Assembly (NCBI GenBank): GCA_023435435.1
Contig: JAEYRW010000014.1
Span: forward strand, 1 to 59,068
Direction of reading: 5' to 3'
DNA: 59,068 nucleotides
DNA from: Bacillota bacterium
Lineage (GTDB): Bacteria; Bacillota; Clostridia; Christensenellales; Aristaeellaceae
Part shown: positions 48,056 to 56,275 of the stretch, one piece after another
Position numbering within the stretch: the first letter of the stretch is position 1
How the letters are laid out: each line of letters starts with the position of its first letter
Position numbers and translations under genes: made by a program
The notes under the pieces: generated by a model
Databases searched by the model: none
Told to the model about the DNA's origin: nothing
Seen by the model: only the letters and a program-made list of their open reading frames with translations

Positions 48056-49672
48056 TTATTCCGGCTCGACCGAATGCACGATGTTCGTCGAATGGCTGGC
48101 GATGCGTTCCAGGGAGGCCAGCATGTTCGTGAACACGATGCCCGTATGCGGCCTGCACAGCTCCTCCTGGAGTCTCTTGATGTGGTTGTCCGTATATTCC
48201 TTGAGCATGCGCTCGACCTCGTGCTTCATGTCAGACGTTTCGGGAACGAGGGAGAGGTCTCTGGTGCTGAAGATTTCGAGACTCTGCCTGAGAAGCTGCG
48301 TCGTCTTGCCGGAGATGAGCTTCAGCTCCGCCAGCGCCTCGGGCGTCAGCCGCTCCTTGACGTCGATGAGCCCGACGGCGGACTCCGCGATGTTCTCGGC
48401 GCGGTCGCCGATTCGCTCAAGGTCGATGATCACGTGGTGGAAGCCGCCCAGCCGCTGCAAATCCTCGTCGGGAAGCTCCGCGCCCCGGAAGGTGATCAGG
48501 TATTTGGTGATGCTATCGCTCAAAAAGTCGATGGTTTTTTCCACCTCGATCACCTTGCGCACCTTTGCTTCGTCGAGGGTAAAGAAGGCGTCAAGGGCGG
48601 CGGTGAAGTTGTCGAGCGTGATGGTGCCCATGCGCCCGAGTTCCTTCTGGGTCTGCGTCAGCATGATGGCGGGGGTCTGGGCAATGCGCTCGTCGAGATA
48701 GATGAGCTTCTTTTCAATTTCGCCCGGCTTCTTCTTTTCGGGGATGATGAGCGAAACGAGCTTCACCATCTGGCTTGCGAAGGGCAGGACGAGGATGGTG
48801 ATGGAGACGTTGAAAATCGTATGGAAGTTCGCGATCTGGCGCGAAACATTGTCGGGGGAGAGAAGCTGGATGTCGTCGATGATGGCGGGGAAAATCGCAA
48901 GAAACGCCAGGTATACGATTGTGCCGATGATGTTGAAGATGAGGTGGATGCCGGCCGTGCGCTTGGAGTTGGTGGAAGTGCCGATGGCCGAGAGCACGGC
49001 GGTGATGCAGGTGCCGATGTTCTGACCGAGCACGATGTAAACGGCCGAGTCGAGCTGAATCAGCCCCATGAGCGCCAGCGCCTGCAAAATGCCGATGGAG
49101 GCGGAGGAGCTTTGAATGATCGCGGTCACGCCCGCACCGACCAGCACGCCGATGAGAGGGGATTTGAAGTTCACGATCAGATGCTTGAACGTCTCGTTGC
49201 TGCGGAGCGGCACCATCGATTCGGACATCAGCGTAAGGCCCACGAACAGCATGCCGAAGCCGAGCACGATTCCGCCGAAACGATTGAGTTTTCGCTGCTT
49301 GAGAAAGGCGGTCATCACGACGCCGAGGAAAAGAATGATGGGCGCGATGTCGGAAAGTTTGAAGGCGATCAGCTGCGCGGTGATCGTGGTACCGATGTTG
49401 GCGCCCATGATGACGCCCGTCGCCTGCAGAAGCGTCATGAGGCCGGCGTTGACAAAGCCGACAACCATGACCGTCGTCGCGGAGGAACTTTGAATGATCG
49501 CAGTTACGCCGGCGCCCACGGCAATTGCCTTCAGGCGCTTATTGGTCAGCATTTCGAGGACGCGTCGCATTCGGTCGCCGGCCATTGTCTCGAGGCTGTC
49601 GGACATCATCTTCATGCCGTACAGGAACAGACCGAGGCCGCCGAGCAGCGAGAATACCATCAATAAGCTCAT
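48056..49672 (-). CDS. Na+/phosphate cotransporter with C-terminal PhoU domain
   Basis: A protein of 538 residues. The membrane part (residues 1 to about 315) has two inverted halves, each with the family QSSS motif: GVTAIIQSSSATTVMVVGFVNAG and GVTAIIQSSSASIGILQAL, plus GANIGTTITAQLIAF and GQNIGTCITAVLSAI. A PhoU-like helical region fills the C-terminal 200 residues (FTLDEAKVRKVIEVEKTIDFLSDSITKYL; GFHHVIIDLERIGDRAENIAE). It belongs to the NptA/YjbB group that imports or exports phosphate with sodium. GGGGAG precedes the ATG. It is a single gene with its own promoter and terminator. Confidence 0.94.
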   Translation of the reverse strand: MSLLMVFSLLGGLGLFLYGMKMMSDSLETMAGDRMRRVLEMLTNKRLKAIAVGAGVTAIIQSSSATTVMVVGFVNAGLMTLLQATGVIMGANIGTTITAQLIAFKLSDIAPIILFLGVVMTAFLKQRKLNRFGGIVLGFGMLFVGLTLMSESMVPLRSNETFKHLIVNFKSPLIGVLVGAGVTAIIQSSSASIGILQALALMGLIQLDSAVYIVLGQNIGTCITAVLSAIGTSTNSKRTAGIHLIFNIIGTIVYLAFLAIFPAIIDDIQLLSPDNVSRQIANFHTIFNVSITILVLPFASQMVKLVSLIIPEKKKPGEIEKKLIYLDERIAQTPAIMLTQTQKELGRMGTITLDNFTAALDAFFTLDEAKVRKVIEVEKTIDFLSDSITKYLITFRGAELPDEDLQRLGGFHHVIIDLERIGDRAENIAESAVGLIDVKERLTPEALAELKLISGKTTQLLRQSLEIFSTRDLSLVPETSDMKHEVERMLKEYTDNHIKRLQEELCRPHTGIVFTNMLASLERIASHSTNIVHSVEPE

Positions 49673-49729
49673 GTGACTCCCCTATGCTTCTCCTGGATTT
49701 CCGCCTTCCTTGGCGAATTGTCAAGAAAT

Positions 49730-49758
49730 ATTATAATATAGATCAAGGAAATCTACAA
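49730..49758 (-). promoter_or_regulatory. Sigma-A promoter of the Na/Pi cotransporter
   Basis: On the minus strand, TTGTAG (49758-49753), 17 bases and TATAAT (49735-49730). The -10 box sits inside the perfect palindrome ATATTATAATAT. Confidence 0.55.
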
Positions 49759-49915
49759 CAGCGGCAGGGGGAACGGTCTGTTAAATGAAACTTAGGAAAT
49801 TTTTGAGGGCGGGACGCGTGTCTTTTGCTGCCGCTGCAGCTTTTGGGTCGCGCAATGGCATTTGTTGGGCAATCAACACGCAAAAGAACCGCCGCCGCGC
49901 GCCGCGCGCAACCGG

Positions 49916-50626
49916 TCAGAAGCCGCGCCGGATCAGGAGGCGCGCGCGAAGCAGGGAAGCCGCTCCGCCATACAGGAGGCACCAGGCGCACAGGAGGGGC
50001 GCGTAGCCGCGTGGGAAGGTGTCCGCCCGGCCCGCGCGCGCGATCAGGTCGTAAAGCGGCGGAAGCGCGGGGCGCAGGAAGACGGGCAGGCCCATCATTC
50101 CGCCCGCCAGCCCCAGAAGGCTTAGGAAGATGCAGGCGAGGTAAGCAACCTTCCGGTCGCGCACGAGGCGCGGATGGAACAGGCCGCCAAAGCCGCCGCC
50201 CGCGAGGGAGGCCGCGGCATGCACGGCGAGCGCGGGAATGACGTCCCCCGCTTCGAGCGGGCGGATGAACAGCCCGCGCCGGAAAAGGCTCCACAGTGCG
50301 GGGAACGCCACCAGAAAGGCGCCGCAGGCCGCGCAGACGAGCAGCGTCGCAACCGCCTGCGCCCAGAGAAAGCGCCGGACGCCGGACTTAACGCAGAGAA
50401 TTTGAATGAGAATGGGTTCCTCTCCCCATGCGCGCGAAAGGCCAATCCAGGCGGAAACCGCGAACGCGACCACGGTGGAGAGGGCGAAGGAGCTGACCAT
50501 GTCCACGGGCGCAATGGCGTAGAAGATGAGGGGATACCCGATGAGCAGGAGCAGGGGCAGAATGATTTTGCCGGCGCGCAGGTAAACCCGCAGCTCCAGG
50601 AAGGCGCACAGAAAGGCCTTACGCAT
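49916..50626 (-). CDS. ABC transporter membrane protein
   Basis: A protein of 236 residues with about six hydrophobic segments (IILPLLLLIGYPLIFYAIAP; FALSTVVAFAVSAWIGLSRAWG; AVATLLVCAACGAFLVAFPALW; VAYLACIFLSLLGLAGGMMGLPVF). The start overlaps the ATPase stop by 8 bases, so it is its partner permease. There is no substrate clue. The basic C-terminus RARLLIRRGF is probably cytoplasmic. Confidence 0.8.
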   Translation of the reverse strand: MRKAFLCAFLELRVYLRAGKIILPLLLLIGYPLIFYAIAPVDMVSSFALSTVVAFAVSAWIGLSRAWGEEPILIQILCVKSGVRRFLWAQAVATLLVCAACGAFLVAFPALWSLFRRGLFIRPLEAGDVIPALAVHAAASLAGGGFGGLFHPRLVRDRKVAYLACIFLSLLGLAGGMMGLPVFLRPALPPLYDLIARAGRADTFPRGYAPLLCAWCLLYGGAASLLRARLLIRRGF

Positions 50627-51296
50627 GGACGGTGCCCTCCCTTCCCGGGCATGCCCCGCTGCCGTACAGGGCGCACCGTGCGCAGAGGCACGCGTCCTGA
50701 CCGCAATCGCGCCGGGTCAGCGCGCCGTTTTCCAGAGTCAGCGCCCGCCCGCCAAGGGCAAGCACGAGCGCGGGATCGTGGCACGCGACGAGGACGGCCG
50801 TTCCGTTCTCCATCATGGCGCGCACCTCACGGCAAAAGACCTGGCGGGAGGTCTCGTCCTGTCCCGAGACAGGCTCGTCCAGCAGGAGCAGCTCCGTCTG
50901 CGCGGCCAGTGCCTGAACCGCCGCGACCTTCGAGAGCATTCCCTTCGAAAAATGACGGATCGGTTCGTTCCTGGCGTCCCCGAGGCCCATTTCCCGGGCG
51001 AGGAGCTCGGCGTCCGCGCCATTGATGCGTCGGAGCGCGTCAAGAAGGGTGGACAGCCTGAGATCGACGCGGGGGAACGTGTCGGGCACGTATTCCGGCC
51101 GGGCGGACGCGCGCATGAACCCGGCGGACGGGGGCGTCAGTCCCGCCGCGACGCGCAGCAGAGTGCTCTTTCCGCTGCCGTTGGGTCCCATGACAGCGAG
51201 GCATTCGCCGGCGTTCAGGGAGAGGGAGACATCCCGCAGCACGGCATGTTTGCCGTATCGCTTGGCGATGTGTTCCATGGTCAGGACCGTCGTCAT
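50619..51296 (-). CDS. ABC transporter ATP-binding protein
   Basis: A protein of 225 residues. ATG at 51296 has GGAGG 7 bases upstream; the ATG two codons earlier is too close. Walker A AVMGPNGSGKSTLLRVAAG, signature-like IRHFSKGMLSKVAAVQALA (FSKGM in place of LSGGQ), Walker B LLLLDEPVSGQDETS, H-loop VACHDPALVLAL. The C-terminus carries a Cys cluster (DCGQDACLCARCALYGSGACPG, spaced like a metal or Fe-S site) that is unusual for this family. Confidence 0.88.
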   Translation of the reverse strand: MTTVLTMEHIAKRYGKHAVLRDVSLSLNAGECLAVMGPNGSGKSTLLRVAAGLTPPSAGFMRASARPEYVPDTFPRVDLRLSTLLDALRRINGADAELLAREMGLGDARNEPIRHFSKGMLSKVAAVQALAAQTELLLLDEPVSGQDETSRQVFCREVRAMMENGTAVLVACHDPALVLALGGRALTLENGALTRRDCGQDACLCARCALYGSGACPGREGTVHA

Positions 51297-51374
51297 GGGC
51301 ATTCCTCCGATTCGGCGCATCTTTGCGCAGGATTTGCATATGCAGCGCGGTGCGGATTCTGTTTCGGCCTTCCG

Positions 51375-51779
51375 TTAAAACACAGCGACCGATATGTGCC
51401 CATCGTTTTCCAACGAATTGAGGACCCTGATTTTTTGAACGTCGCTGAGTCCGTCAATCGGGAAATAGCCGTATTCGGAATGTTCTTCGCTGAGCCTGAT
51501 TTCTTTATTTTGCGGTAATTTGCATCTGAAAATGCCGACCTGGGCATTGAATTCCGTATGATAATACAACCCTGTAAACGCTTGAATTTCAACGTTTACG
51601 CCCAGTTCTTCCAGGCATTCGCGCGCGATTGCCTGATAAATTGTCTCGCCAATCTCTACGCCCCCGCCGGGCAATCCCCACCGCTTGTCCGTATAGGTCT
51701 GCTTGAGCAACAGAACTTCACCTTGTTCATGAAAGATGGCGGCATGAACACTGAACCGATATGTCGTGCGAAAACCCAT
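51375..51779 (-). CDS. Nudix hydrolase
   Basis: A protein of 134 residues. ATG at 51779 follows GGGAGGGAATGAA. The Nudix box GGGVEIGETIYQAIARECLEELGV (GX5EX7REUXEEXGU) is complete. Members hydrolyse nucleoside diphosphates linked to other groups; MutT-like cleansing or nucleotide-sugar turnover are possible. It may be co-transcribed with the ABC pair 78 bases downstream. Confidence 0.92.
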   Translation of the reverse strand: MGFRTTYRFSVHAAIFHEQGEVLLLKQTYTDKRWGLPGGGVEIGETIYQAIARECLEELGVNVEIQAFTGLYYHTEFNAQVGIFRCKLPQNKEIRLSEEHSEYGYFPIDGLSDVQKIRVLNSLENDGHISVAVF

Positions 51780-51892
51780 TTCATTCCCTCCCGCGGATTC
51801 AGGAGTCTCCCGTAAATCCTTGTTTGTTGTCGCCCAAATCATCGCTTGGCCGCAACCACCATCCGCATCATATCACAAAACCCGTCCGTGTG

Positions 51893-51930
51893 AAACAAAA
51901 ACCGCCGCCAACTGGCGGCGACGGTTTTTC
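51893..51930. terminator. Strong bidirectional terminator
   Basis: AAAAACCGCCGCCA, AC, TGGCGGCGACGGTTTTTC: a long GC stem with A- and T-runs on either side. It ends the sulfur-module operon (minus) 17 bases after the flavoprotein stop. Confidence 0.9.
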
Positions 51931-51946
51931 TTGTGAGCACAGCCGG

Positions 51947-53185
51947 TCAGCAGTTGTCGCACTGGGCGACCAACGCGTCGAGCGCATCGCAGCAAATGGA
52001 ATCGCAGGACAGGCAGCCCACGATCTTGTTGCCGGAGATGACCGCCACGCAGGGCGTCTCGCAGACGTTCAGCCGCTGGGCGATGCCGTTTGACTTGTAG
52101 ACGTCCGCCTTGATGAGCTTCAGCGCGAGGTGATCCTGGCCGTACTTTTCCACCTGGCCGAGCACCTCGCGGTCGCCCGCGACGGCGGCGTTGTAGACGT
52201 AGACAAGCCTGGTGTCCTCACCCATGACCTGATTTTTGAAGATCTCGCTTTCGGCGATGTACTTCTCCGCGGCGTATCCGGCGATGGCGCCGTCGCCCAC
52301 GGCGGTGGCCACCTGTTTCAGGAACTTGTCGCGCACGTCGCCCGCGCAGAAGACGCCGGGGATCTTCGTCTCCATGCGCTCGTTTGTGAGGACGTAGCCG
52401 CCGCGGTTCATGTCGATCATGCCCTTGAAAAGCTCCGTGTTCGGGAGATACCCGATGAAGACGAAGCAGGTATCCACCGGGACGTCGACGATCCCGCCCG
52501 TCTTGGAATTTTTGAGCCCCACCGCGCGCAGATGCTCGTCGTCGCCCCGGAACTCCGCAACCGTGGTGTTCCACATAAATTCCATCTTTTCGTTCTTGAA
52601 CGCCTCCGCCTTGGCAATCTCGTTGCAGTCCATGATGCCCTCATCGTGGAGCACGGACACGATGACCTTCTTGGCGAACTTGGTCAGGAACATGCCCTCC
52701 TCAATGGCCGCGTCGCCGCTGCCCACCACCAGCACGGTCTTGCCGGTATTGGCCGCCGCGTCGCAGGTGGCGCAGAAGGAGATGCCTTTGTCGTAGAGGT
52801 ACTTCGCCTCGTTCTCGGCGCCCGTGAGCCGGGGTTTTCCGCCGGAAGCGATGATGACGACCTTGCAGTGGAACTCGTTGCGGAAGGTTTCCACCACCTT
52901 GTCCTCACCCTCCAGGGAGACCGCCTTCACGTCGGTGAGCTTGAAATCCACGCCGAATTTCTTGGCCTGCTTCTGGAAAAGCTCCATGAGGCCCAGACCC
53001 GTATTCCCCGCGGGGAAGCCGGGATAATTTTCGATCTCGTTTGTGTAGGTGGCGAGGCCGCCCACCAGCGCCTTTTCAATGATGAGGGTTTTCAGCCGCG
53101 CGCGGCCGCAGTAGATGCCGGCCGTGAGGCCGGCCGCGCCGCCGCCGATGATGACGACGTCGTAATTCTCAACCTTTTTCTGCAT
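51947..53185 (-). CDS. Thioredoxin-reductase-like flavoprotein with thioredoxin-fold, Cys-rich C-terminal extension
   Basis: A protein of 412 residues. Residues 1-312 follow thioredoxin reductase: FAD site VVIIGGGAAGLTAG, redox pair C138-A-T-C141 in ISFCATCDAA, NAD(P)H site VLVVGSGDAAIEEG, and IPGVFCAGDVRDKFLKQVATAVGDGAIAG. Residues about 325-390 look like a thioredoxin fold (TRLVYVYN ... CETPCVAVISGNKIVG, with a cis-Pro candidate) that lacks the usual CxxC active site. The tail holds many cysteines: C375, C379, C391, C394, C398, C399, C409, C412. It may pass electrons to, or accept sulfur from, the adjacent TusA protein (inference). It is the last gene of the YeeE/TusA operon. Confidence 0.9.
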   Translation of the reverse strand: MQKKVENYDVVIIGGGAAGLTAGIYCGRARLKTLIIEKALVGGLATYTNEIENYPGFPAGNTGLGLMELFQKQAKKFGVDFKLTDVKAVSLEGEDKVVETFRNEFHCKVVIIASGGKPRLTGAENEAKYLYDKGISFCATCDAAANTGKTVLVVGSGDAAIEEGMFLTKFAKKVIVSVLHDEGIMDCNEIAKAEAFKNEKMEFMWNTTVAEFRGDDEHLRAVGLKNSKTGGIVDVPVDTCFVFIGYLPNTELFKGMIDMNRGGYVLTNERMETKIPGVFCAGDVRDKFLKQVATAVGDGAIAGYAAEKYIAESEIFKNQVMGEDTRLVYVYNAAVAGDREVLGQVEKYGQDHLALKLIKADVYKSNGIAQRLNVCETPCVAVISGNKIVGCLSCDSICCDALDALVAQCDNC

Positions 53186-53200
53186 GTCGGTTCCTTTCTG

Positions 53201-53749
53201 TTACATGAAGAATTTCGCGAGGAGCTTGCTGCCGATGAACGCGCCGACCAGAAGGAACAGCGCGAACACCCAGCCCGAAAGGGACAGGGAAGCGATGCCG
53301 CTGAACAGTGCGCCGATGTTGCAGCCGCCCGCCAGCCGCGCGCCGTAGCCCATGAGGAGGCCGCCCAAAACGGCGGCGACGACCTGCTTGACGGACTTGA
53401 TTTTCTTGAACTTGAACTGGGACGCCAGAAGCGTCGCAAGCAATGCGCCGAAGATGATGCCGAAGTTCAGCATGCTCCCGGTGTGGTTCAGAATGCCGGC
53501 GTCAAGGGTGGATTGCGCCCCCGAGGAGGAAAAGTAGTACCACTTGTCCACGCTTCCGCCAAACAGCCGGTAAATCCACGCACCCCAGTTTGCGAAGGTT
53601 CCGGACACGCCCCAGGGATTTCCGGAATAGGCGAACAGCGCGATCTGCATGAGGGCGAGAAGCACGGCGCCGGTGATATAGGTAAAGGGATTTTTAAAAA
53701 CCATTTTATAATAACGGTTTTTGCTGATCTTCTCCCACAACTGCTTCAC
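53201..53749 (-). CDS. YeeE/YedE-family transporter, half-size subunit 2
   Basis: A protein of 182 residues. GTG is the start; GGAAGG lies 9 bases upstream. There are four to five hydrophobic segments. The family signature GYGARLAGGCNIGALFSGIASLSLSGW contains the conserved GGC cysteine thought to bind thiosulfate or another sulfur compound in TsuA/YeeE. The full-length family has two such halves; here they are separate genes (with 54155-54853) flanking tusA. It is likely a membrane partner for uptake of thiosulfate or a related sulfur or selenium compound. Confidence 0.9.
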   Translation of the reverse strand: MKQLWEKISKNRYYKMVFKNPFTYITGAVLLALMQIALFAYSGNPWGVSGTFANWGAWIYRLFGGSVDKWYYFSSSGAQSTLDAGILNHTGSMLNFGIIFGALLATLLASQFKFKKIKSVKQVVAAVLGGLLMGYGARLAGGCNIGALFSGIASLSLSGWVFALFLLVGAFIGSKLLAKFFM

Positions 53750-53775
53750 AGTTTGCTACCTTCCTTTCATGGCCC

Positions 53776-53846
53776 GGATGTCAAAAGTCCGCCTCCCCCG
53801 CCAACGGGAAAACCGCGCGGAGGCCGGAAACGGACGTTCGACATCC
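53776..53846 (-). repeat. Long imperfect stem-loop between tusA and the second YeeE half
   Basis: GGATGTC (53776-53782), GTCC and GCCTCC pair in order with GGAGGC, GGAC and GACATCC (53840-53846). On the minus strand the inner stem is followed by GGACTTTTGAC. It may be an attenuator or RNA-processing structure; a standard terminator is not certain. Confidence 0.5.
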
Positions 53847-53885
53847 TCGACCCTTTGGGGGTTCAGGTCACCTCGGGGTGATTCG

Positions 53886-54107
53886 TTACTTTTCGATGAT
53901 GACGTCCCACTCGCCGTCGTCCACTTCTTCCACTTCCACGTTCCAGCCCTGCTTGCGCGCCCACTCGGGCACGTTCTTCATGGCGCAGCTGTGGTCGATG
54001 TGCACGATCAGCACGTCGCCCGCCGACAGGGTCGCCATTTTCTTCTCCGCCTTCATCAGCGGCACCGGGCAAGCCTCGCCCATGCAATCCAATTCAAATT
54101 CACCCAT
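53886..54107 (-). CDS. tusA: TusA-family sulfur carrier
   Basis: A protein of 73 residues. The ATG at 54107 has AGGAGG 8 bases upstream, which rules out a TTG two codons earlier. The CPxP motif CMGEACPVPLMKAEKKM gives the sulfur-carrying cysteine. TusA-like partners (TsuB/YeeD) accept sulfur inside the cell from YeeE-type transporters. It is encoded between the two transporter halves. Confidence 0.94.
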   Translation of the reverse strand: MGEFELDCMGEACPVPLMKAEKKMATLSAGDVLIVHIDHSCAMKNVPEWARKQGWNVEVEEVDDGEWDVIIEK

Positions 54108-54154
54108 TATCAAGTCCTCCTTACAAAATCGTTCCTATGACAGACGGACCGGTG

Positions 54155-54853
54155 TCATTCCTCGTCCGCGGTGCCCATTTTTCTGCGCTCCCAAAGATCC
54201 GCCGCGATGTACAGGCAGGCGATGATGAGAAGCTGAATCACGATGGCCCCGAACCAGCCGAACACGTCGGGCAGGAAAACCTTGGGGGCGTCCGCGATGA
54301 AGTTGACCGTCCACCAGCCCATGTCGTGCGCGCCCCAGAGGGAACCGATCACGAAAAAGCCGAGCGCCAGAAGCTGCATCCAGAAGCCTTCGCCCACGCG
54401 CATCAACGTGCCCGACGCGCAGCCGCCCGCGATCACCATGCCGATGCCGAACATCACGCCGCCGATCGCCGTCGCGAGACTGATGGGCATGACGTAGCTT
54501 TGGCCGGGGATCGAAAGCCCGTTGGCAAAATAGCCGTACTTGATGGCCGTCAGGCCGATCGAGGCGATGGCGAAGGCGATGAGAACCGCCTTTGTGAGGG
54601 ACGTCGAGCCGGTGATGCAGGGATCGCGCAGGGAGGCGGTGAAACAGAAGCGCGCCTTTTGCAGAATGAAGCCGAAGCACGAGCCGAACAGCCAGAACAT
54701 GGCCACCGCGTCCGAGACAAACGTTGCCAGAACGACGCCTGCTGCGATCATCAGAATGAGAACCAGAAGGCCGATCGGCAACTGGTTCTTCTTTTTCTTT
54801 TTGGTTGCCCGGGGCGTTCTGGTCCTTGCGGTGGCGGTTGACGTTTCAGACAT
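54155..54853 (-). CDS. YeeE/YedE-family transporter, half-size subunit 1
   Basis: A protein of 232 residues, with GGAGGT 7 bases before the ATG. A basic N-terminal tail (TPRATKKKKKNQ) is followed by about five hydrophobic segments. Family signatures: FGSCFGFILQKARFCFTASLRDP and GMVIAGGCASGTLMRVGEGFW, with the conserved GGC cysteine. It pairs with the half at 53201-53749 to build a complete transporter. It is the first gene of the operon 54853-51947, divergent from a LysR gene that may control it. Confidence 0.92.
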   Translation of the reverse strand: MSETSTATARTRTPRATKKKKKNQLPIGLLVLILMIAAGVVLATFVSDAVAMFWLFGSCFGFILQKARFCFTASLRDPCITGSTSLTKAVLIAFAIASIGLTAIKYGYFANGLSIPGQSYVMPISLATAIGGVMFGIGMVIAGGCASGTLMRVGEGFWMQLLALGFFVIGSLWGAHDMGWWTVNFIADAPKVFLPDVFGWFGAIVIQLLIIACLYIAADLWERRKMGTADEE

Positions 54854-54915
54854 ATTGGCACCTCCATGCCGCCCGACCGCGCCTGCGCGTCTCCGGCGGC
54901 TTCCTCAATATTTTC

Positions 54916-54943
54916 ATTATACCATGTGCGTTCCTGAATTCAG
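54916..54943 (-). promoter_or_regulatory. Promoter and palindromic site upstream of the YeeE/TusA operon
   Basis: On the minus strand, TATAAT (54921-54916) with an extended TGG before it. At 54934-54943 lies the perfect palindrome CTGAATTCAG, in the -35 region, a reasonable place for LysR-type binding. The sequence up to about 55005 is AT-rich, and TATAAT also occurs on the plus strand near 54999 for the LysR gene. Confidence 0.45.
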
Positions 54944-55097
54944 TATTGAAGTTCCTTTTACTGTATTAGAGTAATTTATCACCGTCTGATATAATAACAG
55001 TGGATGGCCGGCCTTCGGGGTGCTATAATGAAAGTTGATGGTGCCGATTCCGAAAACGGCGGAGGTCACAAAAGCGTGTGAGGGAGGGAAGGGAATC

Positions 55098-55997
55098 ATG
55101 CAGCTGGAACATCTCGCCCTGTTCCTGAAAATCGCCCAGGAAAAGAGCATTTCCAAGGTCGCAAGCCTGTCCTACATATCTCAGCCCGCGCTGAGTCTTC
55201 AAATGCAGAAGATTGAGGAATCCCTGGGCTGCCGCCTGTTTGAGCGCAGCAATCGGGGAATTCAATTGACGGACGCCGGCAATATAACAAAAAGATATGC
55301 CGAACAGCTCATCGATACCTATGACCGGTTCCAGGAGGAGCTTCAGAACCTCCGAAACAACAGCGAAACCTGCCGCGTGGCGGCCACCCAGGTGGCGGCA
55401 AACTACGCGATTCCCTGCGCCCTGGTCAAGGCGAAGAACAAGTTTCCGCACTACACATTTTCCCTGTCCTCCATGCCCTCCCGGGAGGTCATCCGCCAGG
55501 TGCTTGAGGATCAGGCGGACGTGGGCTTCGTCGTCGGCGTGACCAAAAAGCAGGAACTTCTTTGCAAGAACGTCTTTTCGGATCAGATCGTCCTGGTGGC
55601 GGCCGCCGGATACGCGGTGCCGGACAGCCTGTCCATCGACAAGCTCAAGCTCCAGCCGCTGGTGCTGCTCGACGAAAGCTACAGCTCCTACCGCCTGATG
55701 GCGGAGCAGCTCAAGAGCATGGATTATGATATTTCGGAATTCAATGTGCTCTATCACATGGATTCCACCGAATCCGTCAAGTCGATGGTCATGAGCGGCC
55801 ATGGGCTTACGTTTTTGCCCTATATGGCCGTGAAAAAAGAGATTTACCTGCAGCAGCTCAAGATCGTGGAGACGGAAAATTTCTGCCTGCGCTACGACGT
55901 GTCCATCGTCTACAAGCAGAAGACGGAAAACCGCTGCCATCAGATGGGGATGGTGAAACGGTACTTTGAAAACATGGTGCCCACGACCATCTGTTAG
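55098..55997 (+). CDS. LysR-family transcriptional regulator
   Basis: A protein of 299 residues. ATG at 55098 follows GGGAGGGAAGGG. The N-terminal winged helix is MQLEHLALFLKIAQEKSISKVASLSYISQPALSLQMQKIEESLGCRLFERSNRGIQLTDAG. The rest is a periplasmic-binding-like effector domain (DQADVGFVVG, SDQIVLVAAAGYAVPD, MVMSGHGLTFLPYMAV). It is divergent from the YeeE/TusA operon and convergent with a second tusA, overlapping that gene's stop. Related CysB/CysL/YeiE-type members sense sulfur metabolites, which would fit, but the effector is unknown. Confidence 0.93.
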   Translation: MQLEHLALFLKIAQEKSISKVASLSYISQPALSLQMQKIEESLGCRLFERSNRGIQLTDAGNITKRYAEQLIDTYDRFQEELQNLRNNSETCRVAATQVAANYAIPCALVKAKNKFPHYTFSLSSMPSREVIRQVLEDQADVGFVVGVTKKQELLCKNVFSDQIVLVAAAGYAVPDSLSIDKLKLQPLVLLDESYSSYRLMAEQLKSMDYDISEFNVLYHMDSTESVKSMVMSGHGLTFLPYMAVKKEIYLQQLKIVETENFCLRYDVSIVYKQKTENRCHQMGMVKRYFENMVPTTIC

Positions 55998-56227
55998 CCG
56001 CCGTTTTTTTCCGCCGGAAAGATGCTCACTTCCCAAATGCCGCTCATGGGCTCAACGATGCGAAGGGGATAGCCTTTCTTTCGGCAGTAAGAGATGAGGG
56101 ACTGGCAGGTGCAGCTGTGATCCGTGACGATCATGACGCCGCCGCCGCTTTTCAGCGTCGCTTCCAGTGACTGGAGCTTCATCAAGGGGACGGGGCAGAT
56201 GTCTCCCAGACAATCGATTTTTTTCAT
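55994..56227 (-). CDS. Second TusA-family sulfur carrier
   Basis: A protein of 77 residues, with GGAGG before the ATG. It begins MKKIDCLGDICPVPLMKLQSLEATL with the CPxP motif; extra cysteines occur in TDHSCTCQSLISYC. It resembles the first TusA (HSC at the same place) but is clearly diverged. Its stop overlaps that of the LysR gene (4 bases, convergent). It probably belongs functionally with the sulfur module even though transcribed separately. Confidence 0.92.
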   Translation of the reverse strand: MKKIDCLGDICPVPLMKLQSLEATLKSGGGVMIVTDHSCTCQSLISYCRKKGYPLRIVEPMSGIWEVSIFPAEKNGG

Positions 56228-56275
56228 GGCAGCCTCCTTGGCTTATTCTATCACGCGGGGGAAACGAGGACAAGC

